A DNA stretch of 5,461 nt, from the NCBI GenBank assembly GCA_002712125.1, contig PASL01000005.1, positions 21,350 through 26,810 of the forward strand, read 5' to 3'. Positions 1-5,269 of the stretch are shown here, one piece after another; the stretch's first letter is position 1, and every line of letters begins with the position of its first letter. The position numbers and the translations under genes were made by a program. A model generated the notes under the pieces. That model searched no databases and had not been told where the DNA came from. It saw only the letters and a list, made by a program, of their open reading frames with translations. The DNA comes from Chloroflexota bacterium (lineage in GTDB: Bacteria; Chloroflexota; Dehalococcoidia; Lucifugimonadales; Lucifugimonadaceae).

Positions 1-693
1 AATGCTCCTGGAACACATGTAACATCTATGGCTGACCACGTAATTGGATCAATCGTTTCTCTTACCCATAGGTTTAATGAAGCGTACGAAGATAAAAAGA
101 AAAAAAAATGGGATACTGAAAAATATTCATCTAGAATAACAGAAATTACTAAAAAAACAGTTGGTATTTACGGCCTAGGTGCAATAGGGAGGGAAATTGC
201 AAAAAGGTTGATAGGTTTTGATACAAAAAACTATGCCGTTGATCCAAGCCCAAGTTCTATACCAAGTAATATTCAAGAATGCTGGGGGCAAGAAAAATTA
301 GATGAACTATGTAAAATTTCAAACTTTTTAATTGTATCCGCGCCTGTAACCGATCAGACTCGAAATTCTATAAATAGGCATCGATTGTCTCTGATGCCTA
401 AAGGTAGTTACGTGATTGTTATATCTAGGGGCGAAATTGTTGATGAGTTAGCTTTAGCTGATTTGATAAAAACTTCACATATTTATGGAGCATCTATAGA
501 TGCAACTGCAGTTGAGCCGCTCAGTAAAACATCCCCCTTATGGAGATTAGAAAATGTAATAATTACTCCTCATTCTTCAGCATTGACACCTGAATTATAT
601 GAAATGAGAAGAAATATATTTATTTCTAATTTAGATAGATTTTTATCAAATAAAAACCTTAATTATGTTTGTGACAAAGTTACTGGGGTGTAA
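1..693 (+). CDS. D-isomer-specific 2-hydroxyacid dehydrogenase, 5'-truncated by the window
   Basis: NAD-dependent reduction of a 2-oxo acid or oxidation of a D-2-hydroxyacid (family of phosphoglycerate, glyoxylate and hydroxypyruvate dehydrogenases), cytosolic. The frame is open from base 1 and starts mid-protein with NAPGTHVTSMADHVIG, the family's conserved N-A/T-P-G...A/E-H segment, so the ATG at 28 is internal; 230 residues are visible. The Rossmann motif GLGAIG lies at about residues 58-63 of the fragment, with an acidic residue (D, about 81) at the end of the second strand, which favours NAD over NADP. The catalytic trio is intact: Arg in SRGEIVDE (about 143), Glu in DATAVEP (about 172) and His in TPHSS (about 191). 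An A9 run at 100-108 encodes the lysines before WDTEKY. The last 14 bp overlap the convergent methyltransferase gene. There is no C-terminal ACT or other regulatory domain. The exact substrate cannot be told. Confidence 0.9.
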   Translation, partial: NAPGTHVTSMADHVIGSIVSLTHRFNEAYEDKKKKKWDTEKYSSRITEITKKTVGIYGLGAIGREIAKRLIGFDTKNYAVDPSPSSIPSNIQECWGQEKLDELCKISNFLIVSAPVTDQTRNSINRHRLSLMPKGSYVIVISRGEIVDELALADLIKTSHIYGASIDATAVEPLSKTSPLWRLENVIITPHSSALTPELYEMRRNIFISNLDRFLSNKNLNYVCDKVTGV

Positions 694-1450
694 TTTTTTT
701 AGCGAAAATAATAATGTTTTCACTAGACTCATCTAACGGTAAATTTGAGAAATCTCTTGTCATGCTTGATACCACCAAATTAGATTTTTCGCATATTTTT
801 ATAATATCTTCAGGAAATAAATATCTGGTTTTGACTTTTAGTTTTTTTCTAAATAATAAGTTGCCTTTATTGCTAATTTTTTCTATAATTTGAATTCCGT
901 TATTTATCTGTGTATTAATATTGAAGTCATTTTTACCATAAAGAATATACCTTTCTCCATTTTTTAAATTAATTGTGTTAAACAAAAATTCTTCTTTATT
1001 ATTTTCGTTTATCATCTCATTGTCAGGGTAATAAACATTGAATATTAATACCCCCTTACTTGTTAAGTGATTTACACAATTTTTTAAGACATTAATTTGT
1101 TGTTCTTCGTTTTCACAAAGCAATAAAGTATTTGCTGGAATAATTATTAGGTTGAATTTATCATTAAGTTGAAAATTCAACATATTAGCATTGATTAAGG
1201 ATATTTTTTTTGATAATTTTTTATTTTTTATTTTTTTTTCAGCCTTAGAAATCATCTCTATGCTTGAGTCTATACCAACAACATTTTTACCTATTTCTGC
1301 TAATTTAATTGCTATTCTCCCAGTTCCAATACCAATCTCTAAAATTTTACCTTCAAAGTCTTCAGATATCTTTTGATAATATTTTTCTTCCTGATGTTCA
1401 GATGAGGAATAAAAAATATCATACCATTCAGCCCAATCTTTATAATTCAT
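680..1450 (-). CDS. Class I SAM-dependent methyltransferase
   Basis: A 256-residue protein with a Rossmann-type methyltransferase core. Motif I is LEIGIGTGR (residues 37-45), the strand-2 acidic residue for the ribose is in GIDSS (59-63), a motif II/III-like INANMLNF is at 86-93, and motif IV is the hydrophobic LIIIPANTLLL (101-111). The N-terminal MNYKDWAEWYDIFY resembles the lid segment of UbiE-like small-molecule methyltransferases. The C-terminal half (about 150-256) holds an inserted strand-rich region typical of this superfamily. The open frame continues upstream to 1633, but that stretch would run antisense through the aminotransferase start and reads as low-quality protein. The ATG at 1448-1450 gives the usual N-terminus. 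No Shine-Dalgarno sequence is evident. The gene is richer in Lys, Asn and Ile codons than the flanking genes, and it points against both + strand neighbours. The substrate is unknown. Confidence 0.85.
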   Translation of the reverse strand: MNYKDWAEWYDIFYSSSEHQEEKYYQKISEDFEGKILEIGIGTGRIAIKLAEIGKNVVGIDSSIEMISKAEKKIKNKKLSKKISLINANMLNFQLNDKFNLIIIPANTLLLCENEEQQINVLKNCVNHLTSKGVLIFNVYYPDNEMINENNKEEFLFNTINLKNGERYILYGKNDFNINTQINNGIQIIEKISNKGNLLFRKKLKVKTRYLFPEDIIKICEKSNLVVSSMTRDFSNLPLDESSENIIIFAKKITPQ

Positions 1451-1490
1451 ATTATTTACATTAATTTTTATATATTTTTTGAATTTTTCA

Positions 1491-1519
1491 TTTATAATAA
1501 TTCTATCTGTAATAAACAA
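1491..1519 (-). promoter_or_regulatory. Candidate sigma70 promoter for the methyltransferase gene
   Basis: Read on the minus strand: TTGTTT (plus 1514-1519), a 17-bp spacer, then TATAAA (plus 1491-1496). Transcription would begin near 1484, leaving a leader of about 34 nt before the ATG at 1450. The spacing is ideal, but the region is so AT-rich that a chance match is quite possible. Confidence 0.4.
1493..1498 (+). promoter_or_regulatory. Candidate -10 box (TATAAT) for the aminotransferase gene
   Basis: A perfect TATAAT on the plus strand, placed to start transcription near 1505, about 32 nt before the TTG start codon. There is no convincing -35 at 17 bp upstream (1470-1475 is only A/T). The box overlaps the opposite-strand -10 at 1491-1496, so the two promoters could not be occupied at once if both are real. 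Confidence 0.3.
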
Positions 1520-1520
1520 A

Positions 1521-1526
1521 GAAAGG
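1521..1526 (+). promoter_or_regulatory. Ribosome binding site that fixes the TTG start of the aminotransferase
   Basis: GAAAGG lies 10 nt before TTG at 1537-1539. No ATG or GTG lies in frame between the upstream stop (TAA at 1513-1515) and the conserved family N-terminus, so this purine-rich site together with TTG is the only sensible initiation point. Confidence 0.6.
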
Positions 1527-1536
1527 TTTATTTGAT

Positions 1537-2697
1537 TTGTTTGATTTAGCAAAAAGGCAGGCCAATTTAGGTACAGAAACTGCTTTCGAGGTCTTGGCAA
1601 AAGCAAAAGAACTTGAAAGGCAAGGAAAATCAATTATTCATCTTGAAATAGGTGAACCAGATTTTGATACCCCACAACATATTGTTGATGCTGCTAAGAA
1701 GGCACTTGATGATGGATTTACTCATTATGGTCCCTCTGCAGGACAAATAGAATTACGTGAATCTATTGCTAAACATCAATCTATGCGGCAAGGATACGAA
1801 GTTAAACCTGAAAACATAGTTGTAACACCAGGTGCTAAGCCAATAATGTCTTTTACGATTATGGCATTGATTGAAAAAGGCGTTGAAGCTATATATCCCA
1901 ATCCTGGATTTCCTATCTATCAATCCATGATTGAATACATGGGGGGCACAAGTGTTCCAATGAAACTTGAAGAAAATAAAGGTTATAATGCGGATATTAA
2001 AGGCCTAGAAAATCTTATTACAGATAGAACAAAGTTACTTATAATTAATTCCCCAAACAATCCTTGTGGAAGTGTTATCCCAGAATCCGATCTTGAACAA
2101 ATAGCTTCTCTTGCAGTAAAAAACAACCTTATAGTATTATCAGATGAAATTTATAAAGATATGTATTATGGAGATTATAAACATATATCTATCTCGAAGT
2201 TTCCAGGGATGCGTGAAAGAACAATAATACTGGACGGTTTTTCAAAAAGTTATGCAATGACTGGATGGAGATTAGGTTATGGGGTGTTTCCTGATTTTTT
2301 AGTAGAAGAAGTGACTAGGCTAATGACTAACATTAATTCTTGTACTAATGTTTTCAGCCAAATGGCAGCTATATCTGCATTGGAAGGTTCTCAAGAGTCT
2401 GTAGATGAAATGATGAAAGAATTTACTTTTAGGAGAAATTTAGTTGTAGATGGTTTGAATTCTTTGGATGGAGTTACATGCCAGACACCTAAAGGAGCCT
2501 TTTATGCTTTTCCAAATATTTCAGGTACTGGAATGACTTCAAAAGAATTTGAACATGCTGCATTATACGATGCAGGAGTAGCTCTATTATCTGGCACATC
2601 ATTTGGTAAGTACGGAGATGGTTACGTTAGAGTTTCTTTCGCAAATTCTAGAGAAAATTTGACTGAAGCAATATCTAGGTTGAAAAAAATTCTGTAA
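1537..2697 (+). CDS. Pyridoxal-phosphate aminotransferase, class I/II (aspartate aminotransferase-like)
   Basis: Cytosolic PLP enzyme that moves an amino group between an amino acid and a 2-oxo acid. It is full length (386 residues) for fold type I, subgroup I-gamma-like enzymes. Visible landmarks are LEIGEPDFDTP (36-46, substrate-binding Gly and N-terminal lid), GFTHYGPSAG (60-69), VVTPGAKPI (95-103), NSPNNPCG (171-178, PLP-ring Asn175), LSDEIYKDMYY (201-211, Asp203 on the pyridine N and Tyr206), FSKSYAMTGWRLGYG (235-249, Schiff-base Lys237) and VRVSFANS (364-371, Arg365 binding the substrate carboxylate). All key catalytic residues are present. Translation begins at TTG, the only in-frame start. 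The gene stands downstream of a divergent methyltransferase, and no clear terminator follows it. The substrate is not deducible: annotations in this family range over aspartate, aromatic amino acids, LL-diaminopimelate and alanine. Confidence 0.93.
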   Translation: MFDLAKRQANLGTETAFEVLAKAKELERQGKSIIHLEIGEPDFDTPQHIVDAAKKALDDGFTHYGPSAGQIELRESIAKHQSMRQGYEVKPENIVVTPGAKPIMSFTIMALIEKGVEAIYPNPGFPIYQSMIEYMGGTSVPMKLEENKGYNADIKGLENLITDRTKLLIINSPNNPCGSVIPESDLEQIASLAVKNNLIVLSDEIYKDMYYGDYKHISISKFPGMRERTIILDGFSKSYAMTGWRLGYGVFPDFLVEEVTRLMTNINSCTNVFSQMAAISALEGSQESVDEMMKEFTFRRNLVVDGLNSLDGVTCQTPKGAFYAFPNISGTGMTSKEFEHAALYDAGVALLSGTSFGKYGDGYVRVSFANSRENLTEAISRLKKIL

Positions 2698-2710
2698 ATA
2701 TCTTTTTGAT

Positions 2711-2732
2711 TTTATACGTAAACGTGTATAAA
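2711..2732. repeat. Inverted repeat with 7-bp perfect arms, possible operator
   Basis: TTTATAC (2711-2717) and GTATAAA (2726-2732) are perfect reverse complements around the 8-bp spacer GTAAACGT. It begins 14 bp after the aminotransferase stop and ends just before the first LexA-like box. No T-run follows it, so it does not look like an intrinsic terminator. A DNA-binding site or a weak hairpin in the aminotransferase mRNA are both possible. Confidence 0.4.
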
Positions 2733-2734
2733 GC

Positions 2735-2746
2735 GCACATATGTTC
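2735..2746. promoter_or_regulatory. Degenerate LexA-type operator (GCAC-ATAT-GTTC)
   Basis: Differs by one base from GAAC-N4-GTTC, the SOS operator recognised by LexA of Bacillota, Actinomycetota and some other phyla. Its central ATAT matches the favoured core of the Bacillus consensus. It covers the place where a -35 element would sit for the extended -10 at 2758-2763, and it lies exactly 30 bp (about three helical turns) from the perfect box at 2765. Confidence 0.5.
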
Positions 2747-2754
2747 TGATAAAG

Positions 2755-2763
2755 TGTTACAAT
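2755..2763 (+). promoter_or_regulatory. Extended -10 promoter (TGT-TACAAT) of the small ORF
   Basis: TG at 2755-2756, one spacer base, then TACAAT (2758-2763) is an extended -10 element. It predicts a start of transcription near 2770, inside the perfect LexA-type box. The -35 position (2735-2740) is poor in consensus, as is usual for extended -10 promoters, and is covered by the first operator-like box. Confidence 0.5.
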
Positions 2764-2764
2764 A

Positions 2765-2776
2765 GAACAAATGTTC
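2765..2776. promoter_or_regulatory. LexA-type SOS operator (perfect GAAC-AAAT-GTTC)
   Basis: The GAAC and GTTC half-sites are perfect inverted complements with the required 4-bp A/T-rich core, followed by G as in the Bacillus CGAAC-N4-GTTCG form. It lies 1 bp after the -10 box and over the predicted transcription start, a classic repressor position. No lexA gene is in this window, so assigning LexA as the binding protein is inference from the motif. Confidence 0.6.
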
Positions 2777-2788
2777 GTTAAATAATCT

Positions 2789-2796
2789 AAAGGGTG
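2789..2796 (+). promoter_or_regulatory. Shine-Dalgarno site of the small ORF
   Basis: AAAGGGTG ends 5 nt before the ATG at 2802, close to the canonical AAGGAGGTG. It is one of the best ribosome binding sites in the window, second only to that of yebC, and it argues that the 23-codon ORF is translated. Confidence 0.55.
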
Positions 2797-2801
2797 TTAT
2801 T

Positions 2802-2873
2802 ATGAAAAAAAACAAACTGGTATATTTGTACACAAGAATAAATGGGGTTGAAAAGGTTAAATTTCAGTCGTAA
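2802..2873 (+). CDS. Small basic peptide of 23 residues, probably SOS-regulated, function unknown
   Basis: ATG at 2802-2804, TAA at 2871-2873. The peptide begins MKKNKLVYLY and ends VEKVKFQS, with five Lys and one Arg against one Glu, so it is clearly basic. It has no stretch long enough for a membrane segment, unlike TisB-type SOS toxins or YneA-type division inhibitors. Support for a real gene is the ordered set of signals around it: two LexA-type boxes, an extended -10, a good Shine-Dalgarno sequence, an A-rich second-to-fifth codon region and a terminator, all within about 200 bp. An A8 run follows the start codon directly, which could permit slippage. I do not recognise the peptide. The transcript could instead be a regulatory RNA of about 170 nt with the ORF secondary, or the ORF could be a leader peptide. 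Confidence 0.5.
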   Translation: MKKNKLVYLYTRINGVEKVKFQS

Positions 2874-2887
2874 TTTTTAAATTTTTA

Positions 2888-2911
2888 CTTAAAGAAGTTT
2901 CTAAGTTTTTT
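2888..2911 (+). terminator. Weak hairpin plus T-run, possible first terminator
   Basis: CTTA (2888-2891) can pair with TAAG (2902-2905), with a partly paired interior, followed by T6 (2906-2911). The stem is short and interrupted, so this is a weak call. It sits in tandem just before the stronger hairpin at 2912. Confidence 0.25.
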
Positions 2912-2938
2912 CCTCCTATTATTTAGAGGCTTTTTTTT
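2912..2938 (+). terminator. Rho-independent terminator of the small-ORF transcript
   Basis: CCT-C-CTA (2912-2918) pairs with TAGAGG (2924-2929) in a 6-bp stem with one bulged C and a TTATT loop, followed by C and T8 (2931-2938). The T-run lies only on the plus-strand side, so it serves rightward transcription. It overlaps the last two bases of the convergent regulator gene's stop codon. On the minus strand the hairpin is followed by A residues and would not terminate. Confidence 0.65.
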
Positions 2939-3701
2939 ATGTAACTTTATAACCTTTGTTTCTTACTGTTTTGATTATGTCCTTACCCCTGTTAATTTCT
3001 CTTATTTTTTTTCTTAATCTAAAAATGTTCACATCTAGTAAACTTGATGATTTATTTTTGTTAGGCCAGCAATAATCAATAATTTCTTTCTGTTTGATAA
3101 TTTTATTTCTGCTAAGAAAAAGTATTTCTAGTATTTTTATTTCATTTTCAGAAAGATAAATTTCTTTGTTATTCATTTCTAATTTACTTTGATTTATATT
3201 GAGAATGCTTTTACCAGCTTTAATAATATTTTCCTTGTTAGTTTCTTCAGTAAAATTATCAGTTATTTTAATTGAATAATATAAAGAAAATTCTAAATTT
3301 TCTACTTCTTCATTTGTTGGCTTATTTTCATTTATATTCAGTGCTAACAATATTCCATTGAATTTGTTATTTGCTGGGATTGGTATACATATTCCTGTAT
3401 TATATTTAGATCGAAATTCTTTTGGAAGAGATCCAAATTGATTATTTTTATTAGAATAAATTATTGTTTTTTTATCTTTAAAAACACTTTCAGATAATTG
3501 TTCATTTAAGTCTATATGAAATCTTTTATTTCCAACGATTTTAGTTTGTAATAATTTATTTGATGGATCATACTCATAAACTATTATTCTTAAATATCCA
3601 CATGCAATTTTTGCAGCAACTGTTATAATTTCATCCAGTGATTTGTTTTTGTTATTAATAATGAATTTTAGAATTTCTAATTTTTTATTATTTTCTTTCA
3701 T
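2937..3701 (-). CDS. Receiver-less transcriptional regulator: GAF-like region plus OmpR/PhoB-type winged helix
   Basis: 254 residues. The C-terminal 80 (about 173-254) form a clear OmpR/PhoB winged helix: YLSENEIKILEILFLSRNK (182-200), then KQKEIIDYCWP (203-213), the recognition helix near SSLLDVNIFRLRKKI (219-233), and the wing signature KTVRNKGYKV (244-253). The N-terminal part (about 20-150) looks like a GAF or GAF-derived sensor domain: an initial helix, the strand RIIVYEYD, a central ESVFKDKKTIIY, and GICIPIPANNKFNGILLALNI (103-123), which matches the usual C-terminal strand pair of GAF domains. No phosphoacceptor receiver domain is seen, so it is probably a one-component regulator sensing a small ligand or redox signal. 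It starts 11 nt after yebC with no strong Shine-Dalgarno sequence, so it is probably co-transcribed with the ribosome-factor genes. The target genes are unknown. The winged helix is certain; the GAF call is moderate. Confidence 0.8.
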   Translation of the reverse strand: MKENNKKLEILKFIINNKNKSLDEIITVAAKIACGYLRIIVYEYDPSNKLLQTKIVGNKRFHIDLNEQLSESVFKDKKTIIYSNKNNQFGSLPKEFRSKYNTGICIPIPANNKFNGILLALNINENKPTNEEVENLEFSLYYSIKITDNFTEETNKENIIKAGKSILNINQSKLEMNNKEIYLSENEIKILEILFLSRNKIIKQKEIIDYCWPNKNKSSSLLDVNIFRLRKKIREINRGKDIIKTVRNKGYKVT

Positions 3702-3712
3702 CGGTTGAATAT

Positions 3713-4468
3713 TTAATTTGTAAAATCACTAATTGATTTATCACTAAAATCTGCATTAGAAAACACTTTCGAAACATCATCCAACTCTTCTAGTGTATCT
3801 ATTAATTTTAATGTTTGCGTTCCATCTTTATCATTTAGCATAGTTGTTGAATTTGGTACCAGTGCTAAGTCTGCTTCAGTTATTTCAATACCTTCAATTG
3901 TTTCAATATTTGATTTTATTTCTGAAAATTTTTCATAAGGTACAGTTACATGTATGCTTTTATCTTCAATTTCAAAATCTTCAGCCCCATTATCAACAAT
4001 TTCAAGTGCTACTTCTTCTTCATCTCCCTTTATAACTTTTATATTAATTATTCCTTTTTGCTCAAAATTCCAAGATACAGATCCTGATCCAGCTAAATTA
4101 CCTCCTGATCTTGTGATTTGCGATCTAACTTCTGCTGCTGTTCTGTTTTTATTATCAGTTAATGTTTGGATAATTATTCCTATACCACCAGGACCATATG
4201 CTTCATAAGTTATTTCTTCAAGAGTAACTGAATCGCTACCTACTCCACTACCTTTAGATATAGCTCTTTCGATGTTATCCTTGGGCATATTTAAAGATTT
4301 AGCATTGTCAACTGCTAACCTTAGCCTGAAATTAAGATCAGGATTAGGATCTCCTTGTTTAGCTGCTATCATTATTTCTCTGGACAGTTTAGTAAATAAT
4401 TGACCTCTTTTAGCGTCTGCAGCTCCTTTTTTATGCTTTATAGTACTCCATTTAGAATGTCCAGACAT
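3713..4468 (-). CDS. yebC: YebC/PmpR family (TACO1-like) translation factor
   Basis: 251 residues, normal length for YebC/PmpR. Signatures include the invariant N-terminus MSGHSKWSTIKHKK, FTKLSREI (25-32), the central YGPGGIGIIIQTLTDNKNRT (91-110), SVSWNFEQKG (130-139) and a C-terminal ELDDVSKVFSNADF (228-241). The family was long annotated as transcriptional regulators. Its mitochondrial relative TACO1 supports translation, and recent work on bacterial members points to a ribosome-associated role in translating proline-rich stretches. That role fits the position here, 14 nt downstream of rimM in an rpsP-khpA-rimM operon, rather than the frequent neighbourhood with ruvC. The start is fixed by a strong GAGGAG site. 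No key motif is missing. Confidence 0.95.
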   Translation of the reverse strand: MSGHSKWSTIKHKKGAADAKRGQLFTKLSREIMIAAKQGDPNPDLNFRLRLAVDNAKSLNMPKDNIERAISKGSGVGSDSVTLEEITYEAYGPGGIGIIIQTLTDNKNRTAAEVRSQITRSGGNLAGSGSVSWNFEQKGIINIKVIKGDEEEVALEIVDNGAEDFEIEDKSIHVTVPYEKFSEIKSNIETIEGIEITEADLALVPNSTTMLNDKDGTQTLKLIDTLEELDDVSKVFSNADFSDKSISDFTN

Positions 4469-4474
4469 ATAATT

Positions 4475-4480
4475 CTCCTC
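4475..4480 (-). promoter_or_regulatory. Strong Shine-Dalgarno site of yebC
   Basis: GAGGAG on the minus strand, 6 nt before the yebC ATG and 2 nt after the rimM stop codon. It is the only near-perfect ribosome binding site in this operon, implying that yebC is translated independently and strongly, whereas khpA, rimM and the regulator seem to depend on coupling. Confidence 0.7.
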
Positions 4481-4482
4481 AT

Positions 4483-4977
4483 TTATATTTTGTATGGTAG
4501 TTGTACGATTAATGTATTTGTTTTCTCATTATATTTTATTAAGACTCCACTAAGTAGAGGAATAAGAATTTCTTCTTTATTGTTTCTTACTACTAAAACA
4601 TCATTGCTACCTGTTTCTATTATTTCTACTACTTTACCAAGATTATTTCCTTTATCAGTTAAAACATTACTATCAAGAATTTGATAATGGTAAAAGGAAT
4701 CTTTATTCTTATTTGGTAGCATTGCTTTTGATTGCATTATATCCTTACCGATTAGATTTTTTGCTTCATCTAAGGAATTAACATCGTAAAATTTTACTTT
4801 GTGATTTTTATTTGAATTTTTAGTATTTTCAACTATATAACGCTTATTATCAATATGGAATTCTTGATTGGCAATGAATCTATTACTTTTTTCAGAGTAT
4901 GCTTGAACAATAAGAAAACCATCTATTCCAGTTGTTTTGATAACTTTACCGATCAAGATTAGGTCGTTGCTACCCAT
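4483..4977 (-). CDS. rimM: Ribosome maturation factor RimM
   Basis: 164 residues, typical RimM length. It assists late maturation of the 30S head and 16S rRNA processing, binding ribosomal protein S19. The N-terminal RimM barrel (about 5-85) contains LIGKVIKTTGIDGFLIV (8-24), matching the family's G-K-(I/V)...G-(I/L)-x-G motif, and FYDVNSLDEAKNLIGKDI (63-80), matching the 'rDaAexLrGkxl' segment. The C-terminal PRC barrel (about 95-164) begins FYHYQILDSNVLTDKG and includes LGKVVEIIETGSNDVLVV (113-130) and EILIPLLSGVLIKYN (136-150), the equivalent of 'lLIPai...vi'. It lies 8 nt after khpA, in the widespread rpsP-khpA-rimM order, and no obvious Shine-Dalgarno sequence precedes its ATG, so translational coupling is likely. 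Divergent in detail, but motif order, length and context agree. Confidence 0.92.
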   Translation of the reverse strand: MGSNDLILIGKVIKTTGIDGFLIVQAYSEKSNRFIANQEFHIDNKRYIVENTKNSNKNHKVKFYDVNSLDEAKNLIGKDIMQSKAMLPNKNKDSFYHYQILDSNVLTDKGNNLGKVVEIIETGSNDVLVVRNNKEEILIPLLSGVLIKYNEKTNTLIVQLPYKI

Positions 4978-4985
4978 ATCATGAA

Positions 4986-5267
4986 TTATTCTATATCAAG
5001 ATTTATTCTTGTATCTAGTTTGACAGCCGCAACCCTTAGAAGAGATCTGATGGATTGTGCTACTCTTCCTTCTTTTCCTATAATTTTGCCTTTATCATTT
5101 TCCTCGACTTTTAATTTTATTACATGTTTTTCTAGTTCATCTTCAACTAAAAGTTCATGATTGACACTAACATCATCTGGCGAGCTTACTAAAGCTCTAG
5201 CAATATACTCAACCATCTCTGTCAGCGACTTCATTTCGGTATTTTCTTCTTTTTTACCTTTAGGCAT
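4986..5267 (-). CDS. khpA: KH-domain RNA-binding protein KhpA (YlqC family)
   Basis: 93 residues holding one KH domain. Family landmarks are LTEMVEYIARALVSSPDDVSV (15-35), the strand VIKLKVEEND (49-58), the RNA-gripping loop IIGKEGR (62-68, GxxG with Gly64 and Gly67), then AQSIRSLLRVAA (70-81) and RINLDIE (87-93). KhpA partners KhpB in some Gram-positive bacteria and acts as a small RNA chaperone or binder. The family is usually about 75-80 residues, so there is a Lys/Glu-rich extension of roughly 11 residues (MPKGKKEENTE). A second ATG at 5232-5234 (Met12) would give the standard length. The upstream ATG is preferred because it lies just 2 nt after the rpsP stop, suiting translational coupling, but neither start has a convincing Shine-Dalgarno sequence. 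Confidence 0.93.
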   Translation of the reverse strand: MPKGKKEENTEMKSLTEMVEYIARALVSSPDDVSVNHELLVEDELEKHVIKLKVEENDKGKIIGKEGRVAQSIRSLLRVAAVKLDTRINLDIE

Positions 5268-5269
5268 AA

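Noticed and set aside
8..24. RimM-type or tRNA-like anomalies: loss of the HG motif in RimM residues 8-24, which would mark a degenerate gene
   Set aside because: The His of that motif is not universal in RimM (other members have Thr/Tyr there), and the rest of both domains is intact. Numbers here are protein residues of the gene at 4483-4977.
28..693. ATG at 28 as the dehydrogenase start
   Set aside because: The frame is open to base 1 and the upstream nine codons encode part of the conserved family segment (NAPGTHVTS), so the gene is truncated by the window rather than starting here.
1191..1376. Plus-strand ORF of 61 codons inside the methyltransferase
   Set aside because: Antisense shadow of the conserved SAM-binding region; no ribosome binding site and a low-complexity Phe/Ile-rich product.
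1451..1633. Upstream extension of the methyltransferase to a start at 1633
   Set aside because: It would run antisense across the ribosome binding site and start of the aminotransferase, and has no family resemblance. The Met at 1450 gives the normal N-terminus.
3844..4208. Two plus-strand ORFs opposite yebC
   Set aside because: Leu/Ser-rich antisense shadows of a highly conserved gene, without start signals.
4400..4684. Plus-strand ORF of 94 codons opposite yebC/rimM
   Set aside because: Spans the junction of two well-supported minus-strand genes in antisense; no recognisable motif.
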